Positions 9,776 to 20,600 are shown, numbered from the stretch's first letter. The stretch: DNA of 64,000 bases from an uncultured Cycloclasticus sp. (GCA_913057515.1 CAJXOJ010000010.1:1-64000), one strand, 5' to 3'. The notes: generated from the sequence alone by a model not told the origin. Numbers and translations are program-made.

Positions 9776-10320
9776 GATTTAGCCTTTTCTTGAGATGTGT
9801 CGGGCTTTTCCCATTCCCAGAGTGCTAGTGTTTTTGTTACCGGCTCCATTGTTATGCATTCGACGGGGCAGGGGGGTATGCAGAGTTCGCAGCCGGTACA
9901 CTCCGCCTCAATAACGGTATGCATGTGTTTCGGTGCGCCTAAAATAGCGTCAACTGGGCAGGCTTGGATGCATAGTTTGCAACCGATGCAGGTGTCTTCA
10001 TCAATCACCGCTACTAAGGTGGCTTTTTCAACACCATTATCCTCGTTAAGAGGCTTTGGTTCGACGCCTAATAAGTCAGCCAACGCAACAATACCCGCTT
10101 CGCCCCCCGGTGGGCATTGGTTGATGTCAGCTTCGCCGTCAGCGATGGCTTGGGCATAAGGGCGACAACCTGGGAAATTGCATTGCCCACACTGAGTTTG
10201 CGGTAATACGGCGTCAATTTTATCAACCAGGGGGTCGCCTTCTACCTTAAAGCGAATGGCGGCATATCCGAGCAATATACCGAGCGCGGCGAACAAAATG
10301 ATGAGTATAAAGAATGACAT
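9772..10320 (-). CDS. rnfB: Rnf complex subunit RnfB (ferredoxin-like)
   Basis: A 182-residue subunit: an N-terminal membrane anchor (residues 3-22), a 4Fe-4S domain ([16 protein letters not shown]) and two ferredoxin clusters ([16 protein letters not shown] and [16 protein letters not shown]). It is the entry or exit point for ferredoxin electrons. The length is typical of the gammaproteobacterial form. It lies 3 bases after rnfA. Confidence 0.95.
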   Translation of the reverse strand: MSFFILIILFAALGILLGYAAIRFKVEGDPLVDKIDAVLPQTQCGQCNFPGCRPYAQAIADGEADINQCPPGGEAGIVALADLLGVEPKPLNEDNGVEKATLVAVIDEDTCIGCKLCIQACPVDAILGAPKHMHTVIEAECTGCELCIPPCPVECITMEPVTKTLALWEWEKPDTSQEKAKS

Positions 10321-10323
10321 GGC

Positions 10324-10905
10324 TTAGAACTTAATCAGGCCAGAAAAGCCCATGAATGCAACAGACATTAGGCCCGCGGTGATTAAAGCGATGGCGTTGC
10401 CTTTGAATGGCTCGGGTACATCAGACACAGTAATGCGTTCGCGGATGGTGGAAAATAGTACTAATACTAGAGAAAACCCAAGCGCCGCACCAAAACCGTA
10501 TAAACCAGATTCGATAAAGTTATGGTCTTCTTGAACGCTGAGCAGGGCAACACCCAATACAGCACAGTTGGTGGTTATAAGAGGTAGGTAAATGCCTAAC
10601 ACTTGGTGTAGCAAAGGGCTGGTTTTATGCACGATAGCCTCGGTCATTTGCACAACAACAGCGATAACGACGATAAACGTGATAGTACGCAGGTACTCTA
10701 AACCAAGAGGTGCGAGTAAATATTGATTGGCTAAATAACTACAAATGGAGGCGAGGGTGAGTACAAACGTTGTTGCAAATCCCATTCCCATAGCAGTTTC
10801 TAGCTTGTTTGAAACGCCCATAAATGGACACAAGCCGAGAAACTTCACCAATACAAAATTGTTAACCAGTATGGTGCTGACTAAGATGAGTAGGTATTCA
10901 GACAT
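10324..10905 (-). CDS. rnfA: Rnf complex subunit RnfA
   Basis: A 193-residue six-helix membrane protein and first gene of the rnf operon. [20 protein letters not shown] and [10 protein letters not shown] hold the conserved cysteines facing those of RnfE. The operon order A-B-C-D-G-E is the standard gammaproteobacterial one. The 174 bases between it and metG must hold the operon promoter; an imperfect repeat ACCCAAAT...ATTGGGT lies there near 10940-10972, but no clear promoter can be assigned. Confidence 0.95.
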   Translation of the reverse strand: MSEYLLILVSTILVNNFVLVKFLGLCPFMGVSNKLETAMGMGFATTFVLTLASICSYLANQYLLAPLGLEYLRTITFIVVIAVVVQMTEAIVHKTSPLLHQVLGIYLPLITTNCAVLGVALLSVQEDHNFIESGLYGFGAALGFSLVLVLFSTIRERITVSDVPEPFKGNAIALITAGLMSVAFMGFSGLIKF

Positions 10906-11079
10906 AGGATTAGTTACGATTTATGGCTAGTATATCCTCATTGACCCAAATCGTAGCAACGCTCATTGGGTTGTTAAGCCTTATATAACCAGATAGAATG
11001 AAAAATTAATTTTATATTCACTTTAAGAATTATAGAGGCTTTTTAGTAAATGCTCAACTTTTTGGGCAACTAGAGCCCC

Positions 11080-13116
11080 TTACTTAATGCGCATGCCGGG
11101 TTTTGCACCGCTGTCGGGTGATAAAATCCATAGTTCGTCACCCCCTGGGCCAGCCGCTAACACCATGCCTTCGGATGTTCCAAAGCGCATTTTTCGTGGT
11201 TTGAGGTTAGCCACCATGACGGTTAGTCGGCCTTCAAGCTCTTCAGGAGCATAGGCTGATTTTATACCTGCTAAGACCTGCCGCGTTTCTTCACCAAGGC
11301 TGAGTGTTAGTCGTAATAATTTGTCTGCCTCTTCTACGTGTTCGGCCTTTTCAATAAGTGCAACGCGCAGATCAATTTTGGCAAAGTCATCAAATTCAAT
11401 GGTATCAGCTATTTCCTCAGTTTGCTTTGTGGCAGTGCTGGGCTGTGCTTTGACAGCGGTTTTCTCTAAATTTTCCTTAGACGCGTCAATAACCGCAGCG
11501 AGCTTATCCGCGTCTACACGGGTCATCAACGGCTTAAATTTATTGATTTGGTGTTCAGTCAATGGGGTAAATTGATCTGGCCAAGCCAACTCGCCGGTGT
11601 TTAAGAAAGCTTCGGCTTTACTAACCATTTCAGGTACAACAGGTTTTAAATACCCAGCGATAACATAAAACAAATTGATGCCAAGGCTACAGATATGGTG
11701 TAACTCTTCGTCGCTATCGGGCTGCTTTGCAATGACCCATGGCTGTTTATCATCAATATACTGATTAGCTTTATCTGCCAGCGATGAGATGGCGCGCATG
11801 GCTTTGCCGTACTCACGTGTTTCATAGAGCGTGGCAATGTTCTCACTTTCATCGATAAAGGATTGGAATAACGCCCGTTCGCTACAATTTGCGGATAATT
11901 GACCATCAAAACGCTTCTTAATAAAACCGCTGCAACGGCTCGCAATATTGACGACTTTGTTAACAAGGTCTGTATTGACGCGTTGACTAAAGTCTTCAAA
12001 ATTAAGGTCTATGTCTTCAACGCGGTTGCTTAACTTTGCAGCAAAGTAGTAGCGTAAGTATTCTGGGTTTAGGTGGTCTAGGAAGGTGCGGGCCTTAATA
12101 AATGTGCCACGCGATTTGGACATTTTTTCGCCATTCACCGTTAAAAAGCCATGTGAAAAAATAGCGGTAGGTGTTCTAAAACCAGCGCCGGTTAACATGG
12201 CTGGCCAAAATAGCGCATGAAAGTAAACGATGTCTTTGCCGATAAAATGGTAAAGCTCTGTGCTGCTGTCTTTACCCCAGTACTCGTCAAAATCTAAGCC
12301 TTCTCTATCGCATAGGTTTTTGAAACTACCCATGTAACCAACAGGGGCGTCCAGCCACACGTAAAAAAACTTGCCAGGTGCATTAGGGATTTCAAACCCA
12401 AAATATGGTGTATCACGCGAGATGTCCCAGTCTTGCAGTCCGACGTCAAACCATTCCTTAAGCTTATTGGCGACTTGTTCTTGTAGATGGCCTGAATGCG
12501 TCCATTCTTTTAGCATGGCCTCAAATTCAGCCAGCTTAAAGAAGTAATGTTCGGAGTCTTTTTCGATGGGCTTTTCACCAGAAATGACTGAAAAAGGGTT
12601 GACTAGGTCGTTGGGTGAGTAGGTCGCACTACAGACTTCGCAATTGTCACCATACTGATCTTTAGCGCCGCACTTAGGGCACTCGCCTTTAATGAAACGA
12701 TCGGGAAGAAACATTTCTTTAACCGGGTCATATGCCTGGGTGATGACCTTGCTGTGGATATATTTTTCCGCATGCAAGCGGTTATAAATGAGTTCTGCAA
12801 AATGACGTGTTTCGTCAGAGTGGGTGGTGTAGAAGTTATCAAACCCGATATTAAAATCACTAAAGTCAGCGTTGTGTTGAGTCCATGTGTCGGCAATCAG
12901 TTGCTCGGGCGTAATGCCTTCTTGCTGTGCTCTAAGCATTATTGGAGTGCCATGAGCATCATCGGCGCAAACATAATGGCAAGTATGGCCGCGCTGTTTT
13001 TGAAAGCGTACCCAGATATCAGTTTGGATGTATTCAACTAAATGACCAATATGGATCGGGCCATTAGCGTAGGGTAAGGCGCTGGTAACTAAAATCTTTC
13101 TTATTTCTTTTTGCAT
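11080..13116 (-). CDS. metG: Methionyl-tRNA synthetase
   Basis: A 678-residue class I synthetase that charges tRNA-Met in the cytoplasm. HIGH appears as HIGH in [11 protein letters not shown] and KMSKS as [10 protein letters not shown]. The zinc-binding knuckle CPKC...CEVC is in the connective domain. After the anticodon-binding helical domain, a C-terminal EMAP-II-like tRNA-binding and dimerisation domain (about 575-678, [11 protein letters not shown]) is present, as in long dimeric MetG enzymes. It is a monocistronic gene. Confidence 0.97.
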   Translation of the reverse strand: MQKEIRKILVTSALPYANGPIHIGHLVEYIQTDIWVRFQKQRGHTCHYVCADDAHGTPIMLRAQQEGITPEQLIADTWTQHNADFSDFNIGFDNFYTTHSDETRHFAELIYNRLHAEKYIHSKVITQAYDPVKEMFLPDRFIKGECPKCGAKDQYGDNCEVCSATYSPNDLVNPFSVISGEKPIEKDSEHYFFKLAEFEAMLKEWTHSGHLQEQVANKLKEWFDVGLQDWDISRDTPYFGFEIPNAPGKFFYVWLDAPVGYMGSFKNLCDREGLDFDEYWGKDSSTELYHFIGKDIVYFHALFWPAMLTGAGFRTPTAIFSHGFLTVNGEKMSKSRGTFIKARTFLDHLNPEYLRYYFAAKLSNRVEDIDLNFEDFSQRVNTDLVNKVVNIASRCSGFIKKRFDGQLSANCSERALFQSFIDESENIATLYETREYGKAMRAISSLADKANQYIDDKQPWVIAKQPDSDEELHHICSLGINLFYVIAGYLKPVVPEMVSKAEAFLNTGELAWPDQFTPLTEHQINKFKPLMTRVDADKLAAVIDASKENLEKTAVKAQPSTATKQTEEIADTIEFDDFAKIDLRVALIEKAEHVEEADKLLRLTLSLGEETRQVLAGIKSAYAPEELEGRLTVMVANLKPRKMRFGTSEGMVLAAGPGGDELWILSPDSGAKPGMRIK

Positions 13117-13695
13117 AAATGTGACTTATAAATAGGAATAGGGTTAGCTACAAGACAAAAAAGCTAGTGACTATTCGGATTTAATGTTAAGGGTTTGATT
13201 TATTTGGCGGTATTGTCCCACAAAACGGGCGTCATGGGAGAGTGTGTTATGAATGCTATTGAGCAAGTTAATGCAAACGTTGGGTTGAGAGTGAAAGTCT
13301 AAGATCGTCGTCCTTGCGCTTGATATTTTAGTTGGTAAGCATCTTACTTATCTAATCTAAAAACACGGTGCTTGCCAAGTCAGGTAATTGCTACACAGCC
13401 CAATTGGCTTGGCTTTCATGCCGTCGCACAGTGTTTCATTATTTATTGATGCTGAGCAAGTGGTCGTTGTTAATGAAAATACTCGACTGGGCTGCCACGT
13501 TTTTTTCTAACTCAGCTTTATTGGAATGTTTTTTTAAAGTAAAAATTACTGTAAAGCTTGCTGACTAGGCCCATTAAGTTTAAATGTTAACGGTTTCTAA
13601 TGTGAGTTAAGTTTAGTCTGAGTCTAAAGTTAACCAAAATAGTTAATAAACGTATAAAATAATCTGTTTAATTAAATGGGCGTGCGGAGCAAAAG
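13117..13695. other. Gene-free region between metG and mrp with coding-like fragments
   Basis: No complete gene fits in these 579 bases. Two stretches on the + strand read like protein: about 13172-13302 (ends ...NAIEQVNANVGLRVKV, which continues in another frame as KIVVLALDILVGKHL up to about 13360), and about 13385-13510 (includes SPIGLAFMPSHSVSLFI and ends GCHVFF). They are broken by stops and frame changes. The style vaguely recalls the TOBE domain of ABC ATPases, which would make it the remnant of a lost gene. The part next to 13695 must contain the mrp promoter. A 66-codon frame at 13368-13568 is not convincing. Confidence 0.3.
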
Positions 13696-14781
13696 ATGAG
13701 TGAGTTGTCAGTAACACAGATAGAAGAGCGGCTAAAAGAATTTGTCGACCCATTAACGGGAAAAAGTATTTTACCTAATAAGGCATTAAAGAACTTAACG
13801 TTGGTTAATGGCGAGTTGAAAGTTGACATTGTTCTCGGCTACCCAGCGGCTGGCATCAAAGATCAGTTGGAGTCGGACATTGCTGCCCATTTACAACAGC
13901 TCGATGGTGTTGCCAGTGCAACGGTAGAAATCAGTTGGTTAATTAAGCCGCATGCTGTGCAAAAAGGTGTTAAGCCGATGAATGGTGTTAAGAACATGAT
14001 AGCCGTGGCGTCAGGTAAAGGCGGTGTTGGTAAATCAACAACGTCTGTTAATTTAGCATTGGCCTTGCTTGCCGAGGGCGCGCGAGTAGGTATTCTTGAT
14101 GCGGATATTTACGGGCCAAGCCAACCGACAATGTTAGGCATTAGTGGTCGCCCTGGTTCACCAGATGGTCGTACCATTGAACCTATGGAAGGCCATGGCT
14201 TACAAGTGATGTCGGTTGGTTTTTTAGTGGATGCCGATACGCCGATGATTTTGCGTGGGCCGATGGTGACTCAAGCCTTAGGTCAATTATTGAATGATAC
14301 TCGCTGGGATGATTTAGACTATTTGATTATTGATATGCCGCCGGGAACTGGCGATATTCACCTAACCTTGGCGCAAACGGTACCTGTGACCGGTTCAGTC
14401 GTGGTGACAACACCGCAAGACATTGCCTTGATTGATGCTAAGAAGGGTTTGAAAATGTTTGAAAAAGTGGATATTCCTGTCCTTGGCATTATTGAGAATA
14501 TGAGTGTGCATATCTGTTCAAATTGCCATCACGAAGAGGCCATTTTTGGCCAAGGTGGTGGTGAGGCGATGGCAAAAGAGTATGGCGTTGAATTTTTAGG
14601 TGCCTTGCCGTTGGATATTTCAATTCGAACAAGCACAGACACCGGTACACCAACCGTAGCAGCAGACCCAGATAGTCAGGTGTCAGCCATTTATAGAAAA
14701 ATGGCTAGAAAAGTAGCGGCAACTTTATCGGTTAAGTCGAAGGATTTTAGCGGTAAAATTCCAAATATTGTTATTAACTAA
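13696..14781 (+). CDS. apbC: Iron-sulfur carrier ATPase Mrp/ApbC
   Basis: A 361-residue Mrp-type P-loop protein. The N-terminal MIP18/DUF59 domain (1-85) is followed by a deviant Walker [11 protein letters not shown] (residues 106-115), then [10 protein letters not shown] and DMPPGTGD. The CxxC motif CSNC (about residue 275) holds a bridging 4Fe-4S cluster. It binds and hands over Fe-S clusters to target proteins in the cytosol. GGAGC lies ahead of the start. dcd follows after 11 bases, probably co-transcribed. Confidence 0.95.
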   Translation: MSELSVTQIEERLKEFVDPLTGKSILPNKALKNLTLVNGELKVDIVLGYPAAGIKDQLESDIAAHLQQLDGVASATVEISWLIKPHAVQKGVKPMNGVKNMIAVASGKGGVGKSTTSVNLALALLAEGARVGILDADIYGPSQPTMLGISGRPGSPDGRTIEPMEGHGLQVMSVGFLVDADTPMILRGPMVTQALGQLLNDTRWDDLDYLIIDMPPGTGDIHLTLAQTVPVTGSVVVTTPQDIALIDAKKGLKMFEKVDIPVLGIIENMSVHICSNCHHEEAIFGQGGGEAMAKEYGVEFLGALPLDISIRTSTDTGTPTVAADPDSQVSAIYRKMARKVAATLSVKSKDFSGKIPNIVIN

Positions 14782-14792
14782 TCAGGTCAATT

Positions 14793-15359
14793 ATGGGTAT
14801 TAAGTCAGACAGTTGGATCCGCCGCATGGCAGATGAAAAAGGGATGATCGAGCCTTTTGAGCCACATCAAGTTAGACACTCTGATGAGGGTCGAGTGATT
14901 TCTTATGGGACATCAAGTTATGGTTACGATATTCGTTGTTCCGATGAGTTTAAGATTTTCACGAATATAAACTCTGCGGTGGTTGATCCTAAGAATTTCG
15001 ACGAAAATAGCTTTGTTGATATCAAATCAGATGTTTGTATTATTCCGCCCAACTCCTTTGCTTTAGCGAGAACAGTGGAATACTTAAAGATTCCACGAGA
15101 TGTGCTAACCATTTGTCTGGGTAAGTCGACGTATGCGCGTTGCGGCATTATTGTTAATGTGACACCGCTTGAGCCCGAGTGGGAGGGGCATGTTACCTTA
15201 GAGTTTTCCAATACTACGCCATTGCCTGCAAAAATTTACGCCAATGAAGGGGTTGCCCAGATCTTATTTTTGGGCGCAGATGAGATTTGTGAAACATCGT
15301 ATGGTGATCGAGGCGGTAAATACCAGGGGCAAACAGGGGTAACTTTGCCAAAGACCTAA
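14793..15359 (+). CDS. dcd: dCTP deaminase
   Basis: A 188-residue trimeric dCTP deaminase that makes dUTP for thymidylate synthesis. The active-site region is clear: [29 protein letters not shown], with the catalytic Glu in LEPEWEG, plus [11 protein letters not shown] near the N-terminus. Length and motifs match the monofunctional E. coli-type enzyme. It lies 11 bases after mrp. Confidence 0.96.
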   Translation: MGIKSDSWIRRMADEKGMIEPFEPHQVRHSDEGRVISYGTSSYGYDIRCSDEFKIFTNINSAVVDPKNFDENSFVDIKSDVCIIPPNSFALARTVEYLKIPRDVLTICLGKSTYARCGIIVNVTPLEPEWEGHVTLEFSNTTPLPAKIYANEGVAQILFLGADEICETSYGDRGGKYQGQTGVTLPKT

Positions 15360-15374
15360 GAGGGTTGGCGTGCT

Positions 15375-16109
15375 TTAGTCGTTAAATTTGACGTTTGTAA
15401 GGCGCATTTCGAATGTACCGTATGTTTTTTCGCGTTGTAGGAGTATTGGCAAATTGTGCAGTTTAGGTGCGCACCAGTAATACGTTATTGAGGGCTTTGT
15501 GCCCTTTTGACGAGCCAGTTTAACAGTGTCATATTCTGTACCATTAATGTCGACTGTCTCCACCCCTAAATGAGAAAAGACATAGCTTTTTAAGCGTCCG
15601 CCATCAGCAACTTTATACTGAAATACTTGCGTGGCTGGGTTGTTTAAATCAAGCATGAGAGCCACTTGCAAAAGCGCTTTGTCTAATACGCCTTTTGTTA
15701 GTGTTAGCTTCCAGTCCTGCCCCTGTGAGGAGTTGGTTAAGGTTTTTTTTTGCCAGTCAAATTGCAGGCTAATATTCCTGTTTTTTTTACCGAGTGCTTG
15801 TTGGTAGCGGTATGACAGTGGCTTGATATGACCTTCGCTGAGTTCAAAGAGACTGGTTTCAACGACATCATCATTGCGAAAGAACGCAAGTGCTCCGCTT
15901 GTTTTAGTGGTTGATGTGAGTTGGTATTGGCCGTTCTCTTGAAGACTAATGCCCAATGCAACACGGCCTATCTCAATGCTGTTATGAGTGAGTTTATAGT
16001 CAGCAATAAATAAAGGAACTGACTGCTTGAGGGCAAAAGCGTTTGTGTAATAGAAGCTGAAGAGAAAGGCTAAAAAGTAATGGTTACATTTTTTAAATAA
16101 TAAACCCAT
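15375..16109 (-). CDS. DUF3108 domain periplasmic protein
   Basis: A 244-residue exported protein: basic start, hydrophobic segment (about 8-26), then a DUF3108 beta-rich domain (ADYKLTHNSIEIGRVALGI; LKSYVFSHLGVETVDINGTEYDTVKL; ending IRLTNVKF-like). No enzymatic function is known for the family. The position after purN, 9 bases away and in the same direction, is conserved in many gammaproteobacteria, so the three genes purM-purN-DUF3108 form an operon. Confidence 0.82.
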   Translation of the reverse strand: MGLLFKKCNHYFLAFLFSFYYTNAFALKQSVPLFIADYKLTHNSIEIGRVALGISLQENGQYQLTSTTKTSGALAFFRNDDVVETSLFELSEGHIKPLSYRYQQALGKKNRNISLQFDWQKKTLTNSSQGQDWKLTLTKGVLDKALLQVALMLDLNNPATQVFQYKVADGGRLKSYVFSHLGVETVDINGTEYDTVKLARQKGTKPSITYYWCAPKLHNLPILLQREKTYGTFEMRLTNVKFND

Positions 16110-16118
16110 TATCTAATT

Positions 16119-16757
16119 TTACATATAATCCATCACGACGGGGCCGGTCATTTTTTTTCCGTCCATATAGACCTCTTCGCCCTTCAACGTAATGCGGCCC
16201 TCAGCGAGCCAATTGATGACGGTTGGGTAAATGAGATGTTCCTTGGTTTTAATGCGCAACTCAAGGCTTTCAGGGCTGTCTCCAGGGAGAATAGGAAGGC
16301 GTGCTTGTAATAACACTGGGCCACTATCTAACTCTGAATTTACAAAATGTACGCTACTGCCATGAAGAGGCTCACCAGCGTCCATTACGCGTTGGTGCGT
16401 GTGCATCCCCTTGTATTTTGGCAGTAAAGAAGGATGAATGTTGATTAATTTACCGTAATAGTGGTCAACAAAGTTATCGCTGAGAATACGCATAAACCCA
16501 GCAAGAACCACTAAATGTGGTTGATATTGGTCAATCAGTGTTTGTAAGTCACGGTCAAATGCTTCACGGGATGAGTAGGCAGTATGATCCAAAACATGAG
16601 TTGGAATAGCTGCTTCTTGAGCACGACTCAAACCCATTACATCGGCTTTATTGCTAATGACGGCAGAAATCGTGGCTGGAAGGTGGCTATCTATGATCGA
16701 TTGTAGCGTAGTGCCAGAACCTGAGAGTAAGACAACGATGCGATAATCCGAGCCCAT
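16119..16757 (-). CDS. purN: Phosphoribosylglycinamide formyltransferase
   Basis: A 212-residue GAR transformylase using 10-formyl-tetrahydrofolate, third step of purine synthesis. LLSGSGTTLQS binds the phosphate; catalytic Asn, His and Asp lie in INIHPSLLPKYKGMHTHQ and SELDSGPVLLQ. It follows purM after 6 bases. Confidence 0.96.
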   Translation of the reverse strand: MGSDYRIVVLLSGSGTTLQSIIDSHLPATISAVISNKADVMGLSRAQEAAIPTHVLDHTAYSSREAFDRDLQTLIDQYQPHLVVLAGFMRILSDNFVDHYYGKLINIHPSLLPKYKGMHTHQRVMDAGEPLHGSSVHFVNSELDSGPVLLQARLPILPGDSPESLELRIKTKEHLIYPTVINWLAEGRITLKGEEVYMDGKKMTGPVVMDYM

Positions 16758-16763
16758 AGCCGA

Positions 16764-17801
16764 TTACTGGTAATTAACCTTAGGTTCGCCATCGGCTTGG
16801 GCAATATGACCGATGACATAGGCTGACTCTCCGCTTTGTTGCAGTTGAGCGAGGACAGCGTCCGCATTTTCTTTTGCTACGCAAACGACCATGCCAATAC
16901 CGCAGTTAAATGTTTTTAGCATTTCATCGTCGCTGATATTACCTTCTTCTTGCAACCAATCAAACAAAGCAGGGGTTGGCCAGCTACCGAGTGTTACGTT
17001 GGCTACGGTGTTATCTGGTAGGACGCGAGGTAGGTTTTCTGTGATGCCGCCGCCGGTAATGTGAGCGAGTGCGTGGATAGGTTGCCGTTTAATAAGTTCT
17101 AGCAACGACTTAACGTAAATACGGGTTGGCTCAAGGAGTACGTCTGCTAAGGGTTTTCCATCAACTGTTTGGTTTAGGTCGTCTTGTAGTTCAATCACTT
17201 TTCGGATTAATGAATAACCGTTTGAGTGGGCACCTGATGAGGCGAGGCCGATCAAGACATCGTCAACGGCAACCGTAGAACCATCGATAATGTTATCTTT
17301 TTCAGCAATGCCGACGCTGAAGCCGGCCAAATCATAATCTTCACCTTCATACATGCCTGGCATTTCAGCCGTTTCGCCGCCCACTAGGGCTGCACCGGCC
17401 TGCTCACAACCTTTGCCAATGCCTGCGATGACATCGCTGGCAACGTCTAAATTTAGCTTCCCAGTCGCATAGTAATCTAAAAAGAATAGAGGTTCTGCGC
17501 CAGTCACAACGATGTCGTTAACGCACATGGCGACTAAATCTATGCCAATGGTGTCGTGTTTGTTCATCATCATGGCAAGCTTAAGCTTGGTGCCAACGCC
17601 ATCGGTACCGGAAACAAGTACTGGCTTGGTGTAGCGGTCAAGGGGCAGCTCAAATAAAGAACCAAAGCCACCTAAACCTGATAAGACGCCAGGGCGTTGA
17701 GTTCGCTTAGCAATGGGTTTAATTCGCTCGACGAGCTGGGTGCCGGCATCAATATCAACACCTGCATCTTTATAGCTTAGGCTTTTTTCTGAGTCGTTCA
17801 A
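16764..17801 (-). CDS. purM: Phosphoribosylformylglycinamidine cyclo-ligase
   Basis: A 345-residue AIR synthetase, fifth step of purine synthesis. Typical segments include [57 protein letters not shown] and [13 protein letters not shown]. It is the first gene of purM-purN-DUF3108 and divergent from the DUF2066 gene across 113 bases. No purine riboswitch or PurR box was recognised. Confidence 0.97.
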   Translation of the reverse strand: MNDSEKSLSYKDAGVDIDAGTQLVERIKPIAKRTQRPGVLSGLGGFGSLFELPLDRYTKPVLVSGTDGVGTKLKLAMMMNKHDTIGIDLVAMCVNDIVVTGAEPLFFLDYYATGKLNLDVASDVIAGIGKGCEQAGAALVGGETAEMPGMYEGEDYDLAGFSVGIAEKDNIIDGSTVAVDDVLIGLASSGAHSNGYSLIRKVIELQDDLNQTVDGKPLADVLLEPTRIYVKSLLELIKRQPIHALAHITGGGITENLPRVLPDNTVANVTLGSWPTPALFDWLQEEGNISDDEMLKTFNCGIGMVVCVAKENADAVLAQLQQSGESAYVIGHIAQADGEPKVNYQ

Positions 17802-17914
17802 AATTAATTCTACTAGGTTGTAAAAAAGAAGATTATAACAGTTGAGTTAATTGTTGGCAGTAATAGGGGTAACTATATTATGCTATAGAGCATGTTAATA
17901 AAGGCTTTTTAGAC

Positions 17915-18994
17915 GTGACGATACGATTTTTACTTGGTTTTTTGTTGTTTTTGTTATCGCTACCCATTCATGCGGTGCAGCTTGAAGGTTTGTACAGTGC
18001 TGAGGTGTCGGTGGCTGATCAGTCTCAGTCGGCGCGAAATGAGGCGATTGGGGTAGCGCTTAAGAAAGTCGTACAAAAAGTGTCTGGTCGCCGCAGTGCG
18101 TTAAATAATAAGCCTTTGTTAGCTACGTTGTCGAACGTTAGTGCGTATGTTGAGCAGTTTCAATATAAAAAAAAGGTTAGCAAAGAAGGCTATTGGCTTA
18201 TTGTGCGCTTTCAAAAAGCCGCATTAGACCGGACGCTGCGACAATTTGACGTGCCAATCTGGGGAGCAAACCGCCCGGATGTTTTGCTGTGGTTAGCGGT
18301 AGATGATGGTAATAAACGCTTTATTATTAATGAGAGTTCAAGCGCTGAGCTGGGTTCTCTTTTAAAGCAAGAAATTAATGAGGCAGGTTTGGCGATTACT
18401 TTACCGCTACTTGATTTATCCGATCAGCGAAAGATCAGTTTTAATGATGTATGGGCGACTTTTCCTGATGAGGTGAAGAATGCATCAACGCGTTATGGTG
18501 TGAAGCAAATAATGGTGGGGCAACTGTTAAAAAACAGGCAAGGATGGCGCTTTAGCTGGACATTAATGGGGACTGAAGGCCAAAAGGTTGGGTTTGAAGA
18601 ATCAGCTAATAACGGGGCTGTTTTGCAGCAGGCTTTTGTTCAAATTGCAGAGGTTTTGGCCGACATCTACGCACCGAAAGGAACGCTGATGTTGGATATG
18701 CCGATTAAGATGGAAGTCAGAGGCCTGAGAGATTTAAAGCAGTTTATTCATATTACTAGCTATTTATCGGCACTTGATATGGTTAAAAAATTGAGTTGGA
18801 CTCAGTTGAAGAGCAATGAAGCGGTATTGGACTTGATGATATCCGGTGAGGTGCGAGTCTTGAAAGATATCATCGCGTTGAATGAGGTGCTGGTGGAAGA
18901 TGTTCTCCTTAACACTATAGAGCCTAGTGTGGTGATGGGGCCTGACGTAGCGGTACAGGCGCTTGAGCCAACGCTGTATTACCGAGCAAGGTAA
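17915..18994 (+). CDS. DUF2066 domain periplasmic protein
   Basis: A 359-residue exported protein starting with GTG at 17915; a signal peptide ends near HAVQ (residue 20-21). The DUF2066 domain fills the middle (AEVSVADQSQSARNEAIGVALKKVVQKVSGR; WGANRPDVLLWLAVDDG). The family recurs next to purM, as here, but has no known activity. It is adjacent to the next gene with no bases between stop and start, so the two are translationally coupled. Confidence 0.82.
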   Translation: MTIRFLLGFLLFLLSLPIHAVQLEGLYSAEVSVADQSQSARNEAIGVALKKVVQKVSGRRSALNNKPLLATLSNVSAYVEQFQYKKKVSKEGYWLIVRFQKAALDRTLRQFDVPIWGANRPDVLLWLAVDDGNKRFIINESSSAELGSLLKQEINEAGLAITLPLLDLSDQRKISFNDVWATFPDEVKNASTRYGVKQIMVGQLLKNRQGWRFSWTLMGTEGQKVGFEESANNGAVLQQAFVQIAEVLADIYAPKGTLMLDMPIKMEVRGLRDLKQFIHITSYLSALDMVKKLSWTQLKSNEAVLDLMISGEVRVLKDIIALNEVLVEDVLLNTIEPSVVMGPDVAVQALEPTLYYRAR

Positions 18995-19549
18995 ATGACC
19001 CGACAGGATATTCCTAATGTAATTAGCGGAATTAGAGTCCTGCTTGTGGCACCAGTTATTTATTTTTTGTTACATAAAAATTATCACGTTGCCTTAGGGC
19101 TTTTTATTGTTGCTGGGTTATCGGATGCGTTAGATGGTTTTTTAGCTAAACGTTATGATTGGACGAGTCAATTAGGCTCTTTTCTTGACCCCTTGGCAGA
19201 TAAGCTACTGTTGGTTTCTTGTTTTTCGGTCTGTGTGTTGACTGGGTTAATGCCTATTTGGTTGTTTGTTCTTATTTTGCTGCGTGACTTGATTGTTGCC
19301 TTTGGTGCGCTGGCCTATCATTTTGTCGTTGAGGAATTTAATGGTACGCCACCGTTTTCCAGTAAGCTGAATACAACCTTTCAGATCGTTTATTTAGTCA
19401 TGTTAATATCCAGTGAGGGTGTTGTTGCTATACCCACCAGTTGGATAGAGTTTGTGTTATATGCCGTGGCAGCAACAACAACGATTAGCGGCCTAGAGTA
19501 TATTTGGGTATGGGGTTTCAAGGCGTGGGACAATCAATTAAAGAGGTAG
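18995..19549 (+). CDS. CDP-alcohol phosphatidyltransferase (PgsA-like)
   Basis: A 184-residue membrane enzyme with about five helices. The CDP-alcohol phosphotransferase motif D(x2)DG(x2)A(x)n G(x3)D(x3)D is intact as DALDGFLAK...GSFLDPLADK, though the usual AR after DG is AK. It should transfer a phosphatidyl or related group from a CDP-lipid to an alcohol, most likely glycerol 3-phosphate. It sits with a DUF2066 and an AI-2E permease rather than with uvrC, where the housekeeping pgsA usually lies. It may be a second enzyme with a different acceptor, or the main one. Confidence 0.82.
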   Translation: MTRQDIPNVISGIRVLLVAPVIYFLLHKNYHVALGLFIVAGLSDALDGFLAKRYDWTSQLGSFLDPLADKLLLVSCFSVCVLTGLMPIWLFVLILLRDLIVAFGALAYHFVVEEFNGTPPFSSKLNTTFQIVYLVMLISSEGVVAIPTSWIEFVLYAVAATTTISGLEYIWVWGFKAWDNQLKR

Positions 19550-19550
19550 T

Positions 19551-20600
19551 ATGGACAATAATAATAGTAAATACTTTTTGATTTTTATTGCCTTCGTTGG
19601 CATGGTTTATTTATTGTCGCCTATCTTAATGCCGTTTCTAAGTGCGGCTCTATTGGCCTATCTGGGAGACCCGTTAGCCGATTGGCTAGAGGGCAAGAAG
19701 TGGCAAAGATCGTGGGCGGTCAGCTTGGTTTTTGCGGTTATTTTTATGGGTATAACGGCCATTTTAGTTATTTTAGTGCCATTAATAGAACAGCAATTTT
19801 CTAGCTTAATTGAGAAAGTACCGGCCATTATTGGCTGGGTAAAAGAAACAGTGTTGCCGTGGCTTCAAGTCCGTTTAAATAGTTATGGCTCATTGGATGT
19901 TGATAAGCTTCAGCAAACGTTGCAAGAAAATATAGGCGGTGCAGGCAGTATTATTGCTAGTGTATTAGGCTCTATCAGTTCATCCGGAATGGCCTTTTTG
20001 TCTGGACTGGCTAATGTGGTGTTGATTCCTGTTGTTACGTTTTATTTTTTGCGGGATTGGGATGTCATGCTCGCACATATTCATAATTCATTTCCACGCG
20101 GAATAGAAGCCCGATTGACCGCCATCATGCGTGAAGTGGATACTGTTTTAGCGGCCTTTTTTAAAGGGCAAATTTTGGTGATGATTAGTCTGTCGATAAT
20201 TTATTATGTTGGACTAAGTTTGGTCGGACTAGAATTTGCTTTGTTAATAAGTTTGCTGATAGGGCTGGTTAGCTTTGTGCCCTACTTAGGGTTGATTGTG
20301 GGTGTGTTTTTGGCCTGTGGTGCATCGGCCTTTCAGCTGCATGATGCCAGCGGTATTTTGCCTATCTTAATTGTATTTGCGATCGCGCAAACATTAGAAA
20401 GTGTCGTGCTAACGCCGATACTGGTGGGGGACAGGATTGGCTTGCACCCTGTGGCGGTGATATTTGCGGTGATGGCGGGTGGTCAATTATTCGGTTTTAC
20501 CGGTGTTCTATTGGGCCTACCAGTGGCGGCTGTTTTGTTAGTGTTACTGCGACACGTCAATGACCAGTATAAAAACAGCGAGTTATATAAGCAGACATAA
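19551..20600 (+). CDS. AI-2E family transporter (PerM-like)
   Basis: A 349-residue polytopic membrane protein with about seven or eight helices and the family signatures PVVTFYFLRDWD and GDRIGLHPVAVIFAVMAGGQLFGFTGVLLGLPVAA. Members are put forward as exporters of autoinducer 2 or other small molecules, or as Na+/H+ antiporters; the substrate here is open. It starts 1 base after the phosphatidyltransferase and ends just before a terminator hairpin. Confidence 0.88.
   Translation: MDNNNSKYFLIFIAFVGMVYLLSPILMPFLSAALLAYLGDPLADWLEGKKWQRSWAVSLVFAVIFMGITAILVILVPLIEQQFSSLIEKVPAIIGWVKETVLPWLQVRLNSYGSLDVDKLQQTLQENIGGAGSIIASVLGSISSSGMAFLSGLANVVLIPVVTFYFLRDWDVMLAHIHNSFPRGIEARLTAIMREVDTVLAAFFKGQILVMISLSIIYYVGLSLVGLEFALLISLLIGLVSFVPYLGLIVGVFLACGASAFQLHDASGILPILIVFAIAQTLESVVLTPILVGDRIGLHPVAVIFAVMAGGQLFGFTGVLLGLPVAAVLLVLLRHVNDQYKNSELYKQT

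Noticed and set aside
13368-13568. 66-codon frame between metG and mrp
   Set aside because: No ribosome site, unlikely sequence, and another frame of the same stretch reads more like protein; treated as part of a possible remnant.
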